A DNA stretch of 64,000 nucleotides, from the NCBI RefSeq assembly GCF_005047355.1, contig NZ_SUMC01000003.1, positions 62,001 to 126,000 on the forward strand. Reading direction: 5' to 3'. This DNA is from Actinacidiphila oryziradicis (GTDB taxonomy: Bacteria > Actinomycetota > Actinomycetes > Streptomycetales > Streptomycetaceae). Under the pieces are notes generated by a model. The model was given only the letters and a program-made list of their open reading frames with translations, was not told where the DNA came from and ran no database searches. Both the position numbers and the translations under genes were made by a program. Below are positions 51,619-61,530 of this stretch, piece after piece (the first letter of the stretch is position 1; the number at the start of each line of letters is the position of its first letter).

Positions 51619-54363
51619 TCAGGCGTCGCCGCCCGCCGCGCCGGGGTCGGCAGCGGTCACGTCCAGGAGCTGGTAGCGGTCGATGGCCTGCTTCAGGACG
51701 GACCGGTCGATCTTGCCCTGCTTGGCGAGCTCGGTGAGCACGCCGAGGACGACCGACTGGGCATCGATGTGGAAGAAGCGGCGTGCGGCGCCCCGGGTGT
51801 CGGCGAAACCGAAGCCGTCCGCCCCGAGGGACTGGTACTGGTTGGGGACCCAGCGGGAGATCTGGTCCGGGACGGCGCGCATCCAGTCGGAGACAGCGAC
51901 CACGGGGCCCTCGGTGCCGGTGAGTTTGCGCGTCACGTACGGGACGCGCTGCTCCTCCTCAGGGTGGAGGAGATTGTGCTCCTCGGCCCTCACGGCGTCG
52001 CGGCGGAGCTCGTTCCAGGAGGTGGCGGACCAGACGTCGGCCCGTACGTCCCACTCGGCGGCGAGGATCTGCTGCGCCTCCAGGGCCCACGGCACCGCCA
52101 CGCCCGAGGCGAGGATCTGTGCGGGGATGGCGCCCTCGGTGCCGGCCCGGTATCTGTGCAGGCCCTTGAGGATGCCCTCGACGTCGACGTCGGCCGGCTC
52201 GGCGGGGTGGACGATCGGCTCGTTGTAGACGGTGAGGTAGTAGAAGACGTTCGGGTCTTCACCTGCGTTGGGCTGGCCGTACATCCGGCGCAGGCCGTCC
52301 TTGACGATGTGTGCGATCTCGAAGCCGAAGGCGGGGTCGTAGGCGACCGCTGCCGGGTTGGTCGAGGCGAGCAGGTGCGAGTGGCCGTCGGCGTGCTGGA
52401 GGCCCTCACCCGTCAGGGTGGTACGGCCGGCGGTGGCGCCCAGGACGAAGCCGCGGGCGAGCTGGTCGCCCATCTGCCAGAACTGGTCGCCGGTGCGCTG
52501 GAAGCCGAACATCGAGTAGAAGACGTAGACCGGGATCAGCGGCTCGCCGTGCGTGGCGTACGAGGAGCCGGCGGCGATCAGCGAGGCCGTACAACCGGCC
52601 TCGGAGATGCCGTCGTGCAGCATCTGGCCGGTCGGCGACTCCTTGTAGGCGAGGAGCAGCTCGCGGTCGACGGACTCGTACATCTGGCCCAGCGGGTTGT
52701 AGATCTTGGCCGACGGGAAGAGCGAGTCCATGCCGAAGGTGCGGTACTCGTCGGGGGCGATCGGCACGAAGCGCTTGCCGATCTCCTTGTCCCGCATGAG
52801 GTCCTTCAGGAGCCGGACGAAGGCCATGGTGGTGGCGATGGCCTGGTTGCCGGAACCCTTCCGGGTGACGGCGTAGGCCTTGTCGTCCGGGAGGTTCAGC
52901 GGCTTGGCCCGCACCACGCGGGTCGGCACGTAGCCGCCCAGCGAGCTGCGGCGGTCGTGCATGTACTGGATCTCCTCGGACTTCGCGCCCGGGTGGTAGT
53001 AGGGCGGGTAGCCCTCTTCCAGCTGCTTGTCGGTGATCGGCAGGTGCAGCCGGTCACGGAACCGCTTGAGGTCCTCGGTCGTCAGCTTCTTCATCTGGTG
53101 GGTCGCGTTGCGGCCCTCGAAGTTCGGGCCGAGGGTCCAGCCCTTGACGGTCTGGGCGAGGATGACGGTCGGCTGGCCCTCGTGCTCCTTGGCCGCCTTG
53201 TACGCCGCGTAGATCTTCTTGTGGTCGTGGCCGCCGCGCCCGAGGTGCAGGACCTGGTCGTCGGTGAGGCCCTCGACCATCCGGCGCAGCCGGTGGTCGT
53301 CGCCGAAGAAGTGCTCGCGGATGTACGAGCCGGTCTCGGTGGCGTACGTCTGGAACTGGCCGTCGGGGGTGGTGTTCAGCTTGTTCACCAGGACGCCGTC
53401 GCGGTCCTGGGCGAGCAGCGGGTCCCAGCTGCGGTCCCAGACCAGCTTGATGACATTCCAGCCCGCGCCGCGGAACTGCGACTCCAGCTCCTGGATGATC
53501 TTGCCGTTGCCGCGCACCGGGCCGTCGAGGCGCTGGAGGTTGCAGTTGACCACGAAGGTGAGGTTGTCCAGACCCTCACGGGCGGCCAGGGAGAGCTGGC
53601 CGAGCGACTCGGGCTCATCCATCTCGCCGTCGCCGAGGAAGGCCCACACATGCGACTGCGAGGTGTCGGCGATGCCGCGCGCCTGCAGATAGCGGTTCAT
53701 CCGGGCCTGGTAGATCGCGCCGAGCGGGCCGAGGCCCATGGAGACGGTCGGGAACTCCCAGAAGTCCGGCATCAGCCGCGGGTGCGGGTAGCTGGACAGG
53801 CCGTAAGGGGCCTTGGACTTCTCCTGACGGAAGGCGTCGAGCTGCTGCTCGGACAGCCGGTCCAGGAGAAACGCGCGGGCGTAGACGCCGGGGGAGGCGT
53901 GGCCCTGGAAGAAGATCTGGTCGCCGCCGTCGCCGCCGTCCTTGCCCCGGAAGAAGTGGTTGAAGCCCACGTCGTAGAGGGAGGCGGAGGAGGCGAAGGT
54001 GGCGATATGGCCGCCGACGCCGATACCGGGACGCTGGGCGCGCGACACCATGACTGCCGCGTTCCAGCGGGTCGCGTTCAGGACCTTGCGCTCGATCTCC
54101 TCGTTGCCGGGGAAGAAAGGCTCGTCCTTGGTCGCGATGGTGTTGACGTAGTCCGTGCTGCGCATCTCGGGGACTGCGACACGCTTCTCGCGGGCGCGCT
54201 CGATGAGGCGGAGCATCAGGTAGCGGGCACGCTCACGGCCGCGTTCGTCGATGGCCGCGTCTAGCGAATCGAGCCATTCCGCCGTTTCCTCGGGATCAAA
54301 GTCCGGGACCTGGCTGGGAAGGCCACCAATGATGATCGGGTTGCGATCGGATCCGGAAGCCAC
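51619..54363 (-). CDS. aceE: pyruvate dehydrogenase E1 component, homodimeric type
   Basis: 914 aa, normal length. Decarboxylates pyruvate with thiamine diphosphate and passes acetyl to E2. ThDP motif G-D-G-E-M-D-E-P-E...N-C-N near residues 243-275, G-H-I-A-T-F (His), and E-A-G-C-T-A-S. Streptomyces keep aceE as a single gene away from E2/E3. GTG 54363 with GAAGGA upstream. Supplies acetyl-CoA to the fab genes 15 kb upstream. Confidence 0.95.
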   Translation of the reverse strand: MASGSDRNPIIIGGLPSQVPDFDPEETAEWLDSLDAAIDERGRERARYLMLRLIERAREKRVAVPEMRSTDYVNTIATKDEPFFPGNEEIERKVLNATRWNAAVMVSRAQRPGIGVGGHIATFASSASLYDVGFNHFFRGKDGGDGGDQIFFQGHASPGVYARAFLLDRLSEQQLDAFRQEKSKAPYGLSSYPHPRLMPDFWEFPTVSMGLGPLGAIYQARMNRYLQARGIADTSQSHVWAFLGDGEMDEPESLGQLSLAAREGLDNLTFVVNCNLQRLDGPVRGNGKIIQELESQFRGAGWNVIKLVWDRSWDPLLAQDRDGVLVNKLNTTPDGQFQTYATETGSYIREHFFGDDHRLRRMVEGLTDDQVLHLGRGGHDHKKIYAAYKAAKEHEGQPTVILAQTVKGWTLGPNFEGRNATHQMKKLTTEDLKRFRDRLHLPITDKQLEEGYPPYYHPGAKSEEIQYMHDRRSSLGGYVPTRVVRAKPLNLPDDKAYAVTRKGSGNQAIATTMAFVRLLKDLMRDKEIGKRFVPIAPDEYRTFGMDSLFPSAKIYNPLGQMYESVDRELLLAYKESPTGQMLHDGISEAGCTASLIAAGSSYATHGEPLIPVYVFYSMFGFQRTGDQFWQMGDQLARGFVLGATAGRTTLTGEGLQHADGHSHLLASTNPAAVAYDPAFGFEIAHIVKDGLRRMYGQPNAGEDPNVFYYLTVYNEPIVHPAEPADVDVEGILKGLHRYRAGTEGAIPAQILASGVAVPWALEAQQILAAEWDVRADVWSATSWNELRRDAVRAEEHNLLHPEEEQRVPYVTRKLTGTEGPVVAVSDWMRAVPDQISRWVPNQYQSLGADGFGFADTRGAARRFFHIDAQSVVLGVLTELAKQGKIDRSVLKQAIDRYQLLDVTAADPGAAGGDA

Positions 54364-54762
54364 GCTGTTCCTTCGCTACTAGGTCTTGCTCTGCTGGGTC
54401 GCGCCGCCTCCATCGTGTACCGCACCGTTGAATACGTCATCTCTACTGAGCGGTAACTGCCACGTAGTAAGACGTGCCCCTTGCGGAACCCCTACGTGAC
54501 CTGGTGGCCGGTCGGCCAAATCGCAACTCTACGCCCAGTCGGACGCACGACCGACCCCTGCCCGGGCCCGTTGTGGATTCGGGTGGAAACCCGGCAAACT
54601 GGCGTGAGCGGCGTCACGATCAGGCGTGCGGCTTGCGGTAACACGTCAACGTTTGGGCGGTATCGACAGCCGGGTACTTGCGCGATCCGCCGCGCCCGTG
54701 TGGACTACCGCCAATAACCTCGCATTGGTGCGGGGCGACATCCGAACGACAGGAGGCAATCC
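54364..54762. other. divergent promoter region of aceE and DUF3052
   Basis: 399 bases, no gene. It includes the inverted repeat CACGT-AGTAAG-ACGTG (54461-54476), about 100 bases upstream of aceE, and A/T-rich bases near 54440 and 54712. Candidate repressor site of aceE, unproven. Confidence 0.45.
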
Positions 54763-55203
54763 GTGAGCGCGACCGCGGGCCACGCGGAGGAGCGGACCAA
54801 CCTGGTGAACCGGTTGGGGTTCCAGCCCGGACAGGTGGTCCAGGAGCTTGGTTACGATGACGACTCTGACCAAGATCTCAGGGAGAGTATCGAGGAACTC
54901 ACGGGCACGGAGCTCGCTGACGAAGATTACGACGACGTCCCGGACGCCGTGGTGCTGTGGTTCCGCGAGGACGACGGCGACCTGACGGACGCCCTGGTGG
55001 ACGCCACATCCCTCGTCGACGACGGCGCCCCGATCATCCTCCTGACGCCCAAGACCGGCCGTGACGGATACGTCGAGCCCAGCGACATCAACGAGGCCGC
55101 CCAAACCGCGGGTCTGGCCCAGACCAGCAGCTTCAACGCGGGCAAGGACTGGACGGGCAGCCGCCTGGTCACTCCGAAGTCCGCCCGCCCCGCCAAGCGG
55201 TAG
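54763..55203 (+). CDS. DUF3052 family protein
   Basis: 146 aa, acidic. Typical R-L-G-F-Q-P-G-Q-V-V-Q-E-L-G-Y-D-D-D and D-A-V-V-L-W-F-R-E-D-D of the DUF3052 family. Conserved next to aceE in Streptomyces. AGGAGG before GTG 54763. Function unknown. Confidence 0.8.
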   Translation: MSATAGHAEERTNLVNRLGFQPGQVVQELGYDDDSDQDLRESIEELTGTELADEDYDDVPDAVVLWFREDDGDLTDALVDATSLVDDGAPIILLTPKTGRDGYVEPSDINEAAQTAGLAQTSSFNAGKDWTGSRLVTPKSARPAKR

Positions 55204-55220
55204 GCCCCAGGGCCTGTCAA

Positions 55221-55253
55221 GCCGGTCTCCGACGCGACGCCGCGGAGACCGGC
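55221..55253 (+). terminator. hairpin after DUF3052
   Basis: GCCGGTCTCCG (55221-55231) pairs with CGGAGACCGGC (55243-55253), 11 bp. Confidence 0.7.
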
Positions 55254-55307
55254 CGGGCAGCCCCGAGGCCGGGTGACCCGAATCCGACGGTCGCCATCGA
55301 TCCCCAT

Positions 55308-55337
55308 GCGCCCCCGCGACACCAGTCGCGGGGGCGC
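55308..55337 (+). terminator. second hairpin before the peroxiredoxin
   Basis: GCGCCCCCGCGAC (55308-55320) pairs with GTCGCGGGGGCGC (55325-55337), 13 bp, ACCA loop. Tandem terminators. Confidence 0.7.
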
Positions 55338-55453
55338 CTCGCGTCGGCCGGGCCGCGCCGCGCGGCCTCGTTGTCCCGGCCAGGGGCAGCAGTGACAGAC
55401 TTGAGCGCGGGACACGTTCCGTCACCAGATCCGTCACCAGAGAGGTGTGATCC

Positions 55454-55912
55454 ATGGCGATCGCCGTAGGCGACAAGGCCCCGGACTTCGAGCTGAGGGA
55501 CCAGCACGGCCAGACCGTGCGGCTCTCCGGCTTCCGCGGCGGGAAGAACGTCGTGCTGGTCTTCTACCCCTTCTCCTTCACCGGTGTGTGCACCGGTGAG
55601 CTGAGCGCACTCCGCGACGAGCTGCCGGCCTTCCAGAACGAGGGCATCCAGCTGCTCGCGGTCTCCAACGACTCGATGCACACCCAGCGCGTCTTCTCCG
55701 AGAAGGAGGGCCTGGAGTACCCGCTGCTCTCCGACTTCTGGCCGCACGGCGCCGTCTCGACCGCCTACGGCGTCTTCGACGAGGAGAAGGGCTGCGCTGT
55801 CCGCGGCACCTTCGTCATCGACAAGGAGGGCGTGGTCCGGTGGACGATCGTCAACGGCCTGCCCGAGGCGCGTGACCTGAACGAGTACCTCAAGGCGCTC
55901 GAAGCGCTGTAA
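55454..55912 (+). CDS. AhpE-like peroxiredoxin
   Basis: 152 aa. Peroxidatic Cys in [12 protein letters not shown] (about 45), preceded by F-Y-P. There is no second Cys at the usual +5 position, but one late (E-K-G-C-A-V) fits an AhpE/1-Cys enzyme. Cytoplasmic peroxide reductase. GAGAGGTG before ATG 55454. Upstream of the ter genes. Confidence 0.88.
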   Translation: MAIAVGDKAPDFELRDQHGQTVRLSGFRGGKNVVLVFYPFSFTGVCTGELSALRDELPAFQNEGIQLLAVSNDSMHTQRVFSEKEGLEYPLLSDFWPHGAVSTAYGVFDEEKGCAVRGTFVIDKEGVVRWTIVNGLPEARDLNEYLKALEAL

Positions 55913-56006
55913 TCGTCAAGAGCTGTATCGCCGGGAACCCCTCACTAGGCTGGACACGTTGATCAGGTGGCCCGGAATACCCGACGTACGACAAACGGGA
56001 GGAATC

Positions 56007-56582
56007 GTGGGAGTCAGTCTCAACAAGGGCGGAAACGTCTCGCTGACCAAGGAGGCACCCAACCTGACGGCCGTCATCGTCGGCCTGGGCTGGGATGCGC
56101 GGACAACGACCGGCAGCGACTTCGACCTCGACGCCAGCGCCCTGCTGACGAACACCGAGGGCAAGGTCCTGTCCGACCAGCACTTTGTGTTCTTCAACAA
56201 CCTCAAGAGCCCCGACGGCTCGGTCGAGCACACCGGCGACAATCTGACCGGTGAGGGCGAGGGCGACGACGAGGCGATCAAGGTCAATCTGGCCAGTGTC
56301 CCGGCTGATGTCGCCAAGATCGTCTTCCCGGTCTCGATCTACGAGGCCGAGTCCCGGCAGCAGAGTTTCGGCCAGGTCCGCAACGCCTTCATCCGCGTGG
56401 TCAACCAGGCGGACAATAACGAGCTGGCCCGCTACGACCTCACCGAGGACGCCTCGACCGAGACCGCCATGGTCTTCGGCGAGCTGTACCGGCACGGCCC
56501 GGAGTGGAAGTTCCGGGCCATCGGCCAGGGCTATGCGTCCGGCCTGCGCGGCATCGCGCAGGACTTCGGCGTCAACGTCTGA
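56007..56582 (+). CDS. terD: TerD family protein (first copy)
   Basis: 191 aa. Calcium-binding TerD fold: D-F-D-L-D-A-S (38-44) and [13 protein letters not shown] (77-89). GTG 56007 with GGAGG upstream. In S. coelicolor the homologous genes lie next to aceE/DUF3052 and affect stress and development. Tandem with the next gene. Confidence 0.92.
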   Translation: MGVSLNKGGNVSLTKEAPNLTAVIVGLGWDARTTTGSDFDLDASALLTNTEGKVLSDQHFVFFNNLKSPDGSVEHTGDNLTGEGEGDDEAIKVNLASVPADVAKIVFPVSIYEAESRQQSFGQVRNAFIRVVNQADNNELARYDLTEDASTETAMVFGELYRHGPEWKFRAIGQGYASGLRGIAQDFGVNV

Positions 56583-56646
56583 TCCACCCGTACGGTGCCG
56601 TGCCGGGGGCGCGGTGCCGTACGCCTGCCGGGGAGGAAGGAAGCAC

Positions 56647-57222
56647 ATGGGCGTCACTCTCGCCAAGGGGGGCAATGTCTCCCTCACCAAGGCCGCACCC
56701 AATCTCACCCAGGTACTCGTCGGGCTCGGCTGGGACGCGCGTTCGACCACTGGAGCGCCGTTCGACCTCGACGCCAGCGCATTGCTGTGTGCCTCCGGGC
56801 GGGTGCTGGGCGATGATTACTTCGTCTTCTACAACAACCTCAAGAGCCCCGAGGGCTCCGTCGAGCACACCGGTGACAATCTCACGGGTGAGGGCGAGGG
56901 TGACGACGAGTCGATCCTGGTCGACCTCACCAAGGTCCCGGACAATGTCGACAAAGTCGTCTTCCCGGTGTCGATCTACGACGCCGACAGCCGTGGCCAG
57001 ACGTTCGGCCAGGTCAGCAATGCGTTCATCCGCGTGGTCAATCAATTCGACCAGGCGGAGCTGGCCCGCTACGACCTGACCGAGGACGCCTCTACCGAGA
57101 CGGCCATGATCTTTGGCGAGTTGTACCGCTACAACGGCGAGTGGAAGTTCCGAGCCGTAGGTCAGGGGTACGCGTCAGGACTCCGGGGTATCGCCCTAGA
57201 CTTCGGAGTCAACGTTTCGTAA
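56647..57222 (+). CDS. terD: TerD family protein (second copy)
   Basis: 191 aa, the same length as the first and similar throughout (same Asp-rich motifs), so a tandem duplication. One difference: [12 protein letters not shown] (Cys here). ATG 56647 with GGAAG upstream; 24 bases before DUF475. Confidence 0.92.
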   Translation: MGVTLAKGGNVSLTKAAPNLTQVLVGLGWDARSTTGAPFDLDASALLCASGRVLGDDYFVFYNNLKSPEGSVEHTGDNLTGEGEGDDESILVDLTKVPDNVDKVVFPVSIYDADSRGQTFGQVSNAFIRVVNQFDQAELARYDLTEDASTETAMIFGELYRYNGEWKFRAVGQGYASGLRGIALDFGVNVS

Positions 57223-57246
57223 AAAGATCAGAGGGATTGGTAGCCA

Positions 57247-58416
57247 GTGCTCCTGAAGACATTCGGCTGGTCGTTCGGCATCACAGTCGTCGGCCTGGCC
57301 CTGGCGGGCGTCCTCTGGGGCTTGAAGGGGATGGCGATCGTCGCCATCCTCTCCGTCCTGGAGATCTCGCTCTCGTTCGACAACGCCGTCATCAACGCCG
57401 GCATCCTGCGGAAGATGAACGCCTTCTGGCAGAAGATCTTCCTGACCGTCGGCGTACTGATTGCTGTCTTCGGCATGCGACTGGTCTTCCCGATCGTCAT
57501 CGTCGCCATCACAGCCAAGATCAGCCCGGTCGAGGCGGTGAAGGTCGCGATCCAGGACCCGAACCGCTACCAGTCACTGGTCACCGCCGCCCACCCGGCG
57601 ATCGCCGCCTTCGGTGGCATCTTCCTGTTGATGATCTTCCTCGACTTCATCTTCGAGGCCCGCGAGCACCAGTGGCTCGCCTGGCTGGAGCGCCCGCTTG
57701 CCAAGCTCGGCAAGCTGGACATGCTCTCGGTGGTCATCAGCCTGGCCCTGCTGGTCGTCACCTCCACCACGCTGGCCACCAATGTGGCCCACCACGGCGG
57801 TGACAAGAGCGCCACCGTGCTGCTCTCCGGGGTCCTCGGCCTTGTCACCTACCTCGTCGTCGGAGGCGTTTCCGGCTATTTCGAGGACAGGCTGGAGGAT
57901 GACGACGAGGAGGACGAGGCCGATGACGCGGACGAGGCCGATGACGCGGACGAGGCCGGCGCCGGAGTGTCCCCGGTCAAGGCCGCGAGTGGTGCGTCGG
58001 CCGTCGGCCTGGCCGGCCGGGCCGCCTTCTTCATGTTCCTCTACCTCGAGGTCATCGACGCGTCGTTCTCCTTCGACGGGGTCATCGGCGCCTTCGCCAT
58101 CACCAACGACATCTTCGAGCTGGCCCTCGGCCTCGGCATCGGCGCCATGTACATCCGTTCCCTCACCGTCTTCCTGGTCCGCAAGGGCACCCTGGACGAC
58201 TACGTGTACCTGGAGCACGGCGCGCACTACGCGATCGGCGCCCTCGCCGTCATCCTCCTCGTCACGATCAAGTTCCAGATCAACGAGGTCATCACCGGCC
58301 TCGTCGGGGTTGTCCTGATCGCTACTTCGTACTGGTCCTCGGTGGTGCGAAACCGCCGTCTTGGGGAAAGCTCCGAGCAGTCGAACGACAAGGCGGAAGT
58401 CACGTCGGGGGTCTGA
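57247..58416 (+). CDS. DUF475 (TerC-superfamily) membrane protein
   Basis: 389 aa. About eight to nine membrane segments with two E/D-I-S-L-S-F-D-N or E-V-I-D-A-S-F-S-F-D-G blocks (about 38-52 and 270-285), the acidic signature of TerC-like metal/proton-linked proteins. A middle loop (about 217-240) is very acidic with a D-D-A-D-E-A repeat. GTG 57247. The membrane partner of TerD. Confidence 0.88.
   Translation: MLLKTFGWSFGITVVGLALAGVLWGLKGMAIVAILSVLEISLSFDNAVINAGILRKMNAFWQKIFLTVGVLIAVFGMRLVFPIVIVAITAKISPVEAVKVAIQDPNRYQSLVTAAHPAIAAFGGIFLLMIFLDFIFEAREHQWLAWLERPLAKLGKLDMLSVVISLALLVVTSTTLATNVAHHGGDKSATVLLSGVLGLVTYLVVGGVSGYFEDRLEDDDEEDEADDADEADDADEAGAGVSPVKAASGASAVGLAGRAAFFMFLYLEVIDASFSFDGVIGAFAITNDIFELALGLGIGAMYIRSLTVFLVRKGTLDDYVYLEHGAHYAIGALAVILLVTIKFQINEVITGLVGVVLIATSYWSSVVRNRRLGESSEQSNDKAEVTSGV
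57907..57957 (+). repeat. tandem repeat coding an acidic loop
   Basis: GCCGATGACGCGGACGAG-type 18-base units repeat, giving D-D-A-D-E-A. Likely length-variable. Confidence 0.7.
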
Positions 58417-58431
58417 CCGGCCAGCCGTCCA

Positions 58432-58464
58432 ACGCCGCCCCCCGCCGCCTGCGGGGGGCGGCGT
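58432..58464 (+). terminator. 14-bp hairpin after DUF475
   Basis: ACGCCGCCCCCCGC (58432-58445) pairs with GCGGGGGGCGGCGT (58451-58464). Confidence 0.75.
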
Positions 58465-58486
58465 ATGTCCAGAAGGGGAGGGTGTC

Positions 58487-59212
58487 ATGTGGAAGTTCCT
58501 CCGGCCCAGCGGGTCCGCGCAGTTCGATGTGGCCAACGCGCATGTCGTCGAGCTCACCAAACGGCACCCTGTCGTATCGCTGACCAAGCAGGGCGCCGCC
58601 GCCGGCAATCTGCGGATCAACCTCTCCTGGTCGATGCGCACCTCCGACACCGGCGGCTGGACCCAGGGCGGCGGCAGCTGGTTCCAGCGCCAGCTCAAGC
58701 TCTTCCGGCCCGAGCCGGTGCAGGCCGCCGGACCGGCCATGGTCAATGTCGACCTCGACCTCGCCTGCATGTACGAGCTGGTGGACGGCACCAAGGGCGT
58801 CGTCCAGCCGCTGGGCAACTTCCTGGGCGACCTCGACGACCCGCCGTACATCAAGCTCAGCGGTGATGACCGGTTCGGCGGCTCCTCCGGCGAGACGATC
58901 TTCATTAACTTCGATCAGCGGGAGCACTTCAAACGGCTGCTGATCTTCGTCTACATCTACGACGGCACACCCGCCTTCGATCGCACCCACGCCAAGGTGG
59001 AGATCTTCCCCACCTCCGGCCCGCGGATCGAAATACCCCTGAGCGAGCGCGAGCCGCAGGCCCGCTCCTGCGCCGTGGTGCTGATCGAGAACCGGAAGGG
59101 CGAACTGCTGGTGCGCCGCGAGGTGAAGTACGTCTACGGCTTCCAGTCCGAGCTGGACCGGCTTTACGGGTGGGGCCTGCAGTGGGGGCGCGGCTACAAG
59201 AGCAAGGTCTGA
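58487..59212 (+). CDS. TerD-superfamily protein (TerA-like)
   Basis: 241 aa. N-terminal extension then a TerD-like domain with N-V-D-L-D-L-A-C (90-97) and L-S-G-D-D-R-F-G-G-S-S-G-E (about 130), and a C-terminal W-G-L-Q-W-G-R-G. TerA-type rather than TerD: the glycine-acid loop differs. ATG 58487 after GGGGAGG. Confidence 0.75.
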   Translation: MWKFLRPSGSAQFDVANAHVVELTKRHPVVSLTKQGAAAGNLRINLSWSMRTSDTGGWTQGGGSWFQRQLKLFRPEPVQAAGPAMVNVDLDLACMYELVDGTKGVVQPLGNFLGDLDDPPYIKLSGDDRFGGSSGETIFINFDQREHFKRLLIFVYIYDGTPAFDRTHAKVEIFPTSGPRIEIPLSEREPQARSCAVVLIENRKGELLVRREVKYVYGFQSELDRLYGWGLQWGRGYKSKV

Positions 59213-59238
59213 GAGCCGTCCGGCGGCGGCCCTCAGCC

Positions 59239-60138
59239 TCAGCGGTTCTGGAACTGCGGGCCCTGCGGCGGCAGCCGGAAGCTTGTCGAGGCCTCGGCCT
59301 GGGGGTACCCGTAGGCGGCCTGGGCCGTGGCCGCCGCGGCCGCGGTCGGCTGAGCCTGGGGCTGTGCCTCCTGGGGATAGCCGTACGCCGCGGCGGGCTG
59401 GGTCGGCGCCTCCTGGGGGTAGCCGTACGCGGGCTGCGGGTAGCCGTAGGCCGGCTGGGCCGCCGTCGTGGCGGGTGCGGGGGCGGGTGCGGGGGCCGGC
59501 AGCGGGTAGCCGAGGTCCGGCTCGGGCCCGGCCGCGGGTACCGGCTGCGGCGCCGAGGTGGTCTCCGGACCGGTGGCAGGGGCTTCCACGGCGATCCCGA
59601 ACTCCGCGGCGAGGCCGATCAGCCCGTCCGCGTACCCCTGTCCCAGCGCCCGGAACTTCCACTGGTCGCCCCGCCGGTAGAGCTCCCCGCATATGAGCGC
59701 CGTCTCGTCACCGGTGTCCGGCTCCACGTCGAAGACCGCCACCGGCTGCGCGACCGCGCCCGCCGCGTCGTACAGCATCACCCGCAGATCCGGTACGAGC
59801 GCGAAGGGGCTGCCGTCCGCCGAGGCGACCAGCACCACCCTGTCGACGCCGTCGGCGCCGGAGTCCAGCCCCGCCAGGTCCACCTCGACCGCGTCGGTCA
59901 GCCCTTCCGGCACGCTCCGCTTCGGCAGATGGCGGGCCAGGCCCGACGGGTGCCGGGGCTGGTTGTAGAAGACGAAATCCTCGTCCGTGCGGACCCGTCC
60001 GTCCGGGCCGAGCAGCAGCGCCGACGCGTCGACATCAGGCACTCCCGCGCCGGGGCTCCAGCGCAGTACCGCCCGTACGCCGGAAGCTTCCAGGGGGATG
60101 TTCGAGCCTTTCACCATCGTGCGCGTCATACCGGTCAT
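59239..60138 (-). CDS. TerD-family protein with YGYPQ-repeat tail
   Basis: 299 aa. TerD domain at about 1-180 ([10 protein letters not shown]) lacking the G-E-G-E-G-D-D loop, then a 110-residue Pro/Gln/Ala/Tyr-rich tail with five Y-G-Y-P-Q units. ATG 60138 with GGGAGGG upstream. Divergent from the CitE-like gene. The tail has no equal in usual TerD proteins. Confidence 0.75.
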   Translation of the reverse strand: MTGMTRTMVKGSNIPLEASGVRAVLRWSPGAGVPDVDASALLLGPDGRVRTDEDFVFYNQPRHPSGLARHLPKRSVPEGLTDAVEVDLAGLDSGADGVDRVVLVASADGSPFALVPDLRVMLYDAAGAVAQPVAVFDVEPDTGDETALICGELYRRGDQWKFRALGQGYADGLIGLAAEFGIAVEAPATGPETTSAPQPVPAAGPEPDLGYPLPAPAPAPAPATTAAQPAYGYPQPAYGYPQEAPTQPAAAYGYPQEAQPQAQPTAAAAATAQAAYGYPQAEASTSFRLPPQGPQFQNR

Positions 60139-60222
60139 CCTGCCCTCCCGGAAGGCGCTGCCACAACGCAGGGGCGGGGCTGACACAGGGATGACCCACG
60201 TGAGTTACCTGATTTTCACGCG

Positions 60223-60236
60223 CACAGGAACCTGTG
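60223..60236. promoter_or_regulatory. palindrome between divergent ter genes
   Basis: CACAGG-AA-CCTGTG, a perfect 14-bp inverted repeat, with an extra CACAGG half at 60183-60188. It is about 88 bases upstream of the CitE-like gene and may be a regulator site for the module. Confidence 0.5.
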
Positions 60237-60323
60237 TTGTATACCCGCACGTACGATAATCGGCCAGATGGCGTCGGGAACCGACTCCCCGCCATCTTCC
60301 ACCACACCACTACGGGGAGTCGC

Positions 60324-61493
60324 ATGCGCCACTTCGGACACCTCACGCCAGACGTACGGAATGATCTCTTCTACCGCGAGCCGCAGGCCTTCACCGCGGA
60401 ATCGCCCGCCGCCACGCTCGCCGTGGCGCTCGGCGCCACGCTCTACAGCCCGGCCACCCGGACGACCCTGGCCGGCGATGTCATCAAGCAGGCCGGCCGT
60501 GGCGTGGTGTCCATGGTCCTCTGCCTGGAGGACTCCATCGACGACCGTGATGTGGAGGCCGCCGAGGCCAATCTCGTCCGGCAGTTCGGCGAGCTCGCCG
60601 CCCGCATCGCCGATGGTGACCCGCCGCTGCTCTTCATCCGGGTCCGTACCCCCGGACAGATCACCGATCTGGCCCACCGGCTCGGCGACAGCATACGACT
60701 TCTGTCCGGATTCGTACTTCCCAAATTCACCGAGGAGACGGGCGTCCCCTTCCTGGAGGCCCTCACCGACGCCGAGGCCCGCTGCGGGCGCCGGCTCTTC
60801 GCCATGCCGGTCCTCGAATCACCGTGCCTGCTCCACCTGGAGAGCCGCAACGAGACCCTCTACGGGATCTCCCGCACCGTTGAGAAGTACCGCGAGCGGG
60901 TCCTCGCGCTCCGGCTCGGCGTCACCGACTTCTGCTCCGCGTACGGGCTGCGCAGGGCGCCCGACATGACGGCCTACGACGTCCGGATCGTCGCCTCCGT
61001 CATCGCGGATGTCGTGAATGTTCTCGGTCGCTCCGATGGAACGGGTTTCACCATCACCGGGCCGGTATGGGAGTATTTCAAGCACGCCGAACGTATGTTC
61101 AAGCCGTTGCTGCGGCAAAGCCCCTTCGTCCCCGAGGCCGTCGACCTGCGCACCTCCCTCATCGAGCACGACATGGACGGCCTGCTCCGTGAGATCGCGC
61201 TCGACCGCACCAACGGACTGCAGGGCAAGACCTGCATCCACCCCTCGCACGTCGCGCCGGTCCACGCGCTGAACGTCGTGTCCCACGAGGAGTACAGCGA
61301 CGCCGCCGACATCCTCCACGAGGACCGGAGCGGGGGAGGGGTGCTCAGGTCCTCGTACACCAACAAGATGAACGAGGTGAAGCCGCACCGCGCCTGGGCC
61401 GAGCGCACCCTGCGCCGCGCCGAGGTGTTCGGCGTCGCCCGCGAGGAGATCGGCTTCGTGGAGCTCCTCGCCGCCTGCGTACCGGCGTCCTGA
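60324..61493 (+). CDS. CitE-like HpcH/HpaI aldolase family protein
   Basis: 389 aa. PEP-mutase/CitE barrel: S-M-V-L-C-L-E-D-S-I-D-D (metal/acid), L-L-F-I-R-V-R-T (Arg), M-P-V-L-E-S-P (Glu) and K-T-C-I-H-P-S-H. Known in ter biosynthesis modules as the C-C lyase component. ATG 60324 with GGGGAG. First of three linked genes. Confidence 0.85.
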   Translation: MRHFGHLTPDVRNDLFYREPQAFTAESPAATLAVALGATLYSPATRTTLAGDVIKQAGRGVVSMVLCLEDSIDDRDVEAAEANLVRQFGELAARIADGDPPLLFIRVRTPGQITDLAHRLGDSIRLLSGFVLPKFTEETGVPFLEALTDAEARCGRRLFAMPVLESPCLLHLESRNETLYGISRTVEKYRERVLALRLGVTDFCSAYGLRRAPDMTAYDVRIVASVIADVVNVLGRSDGTGFTITGPVWEYFKHAERMFKPLLRQSPFVPEAVDLRTSLIEHDMDGLLREIALDRTNGLQGKTCIHPSHVAPVHALNVVSHEEYSDAADILHEDRSGGGVLRSSYTNKMNEVKPHRAWAERTLRRAEVFGVAREEIGFVELLAACVPAS

Positions 61494-61530
61494 CCCGACA
61501 GAGACCCGACAGAACGGAAACCACCACCGC

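Noticed and set aside
51550..54264. 904-aa open frame opposite aceE
   Set aside because: Antisense shadow caused by high GC at third positions; no ribosome site and composition unlike a protein.
55936..55966. ECF/SigR-like promoter (GGGAAC then GTT 19 bases on) before the first terD gene
   Set aside because: Spacing is one base longer than usual and the flanks do not match; too weak to list.
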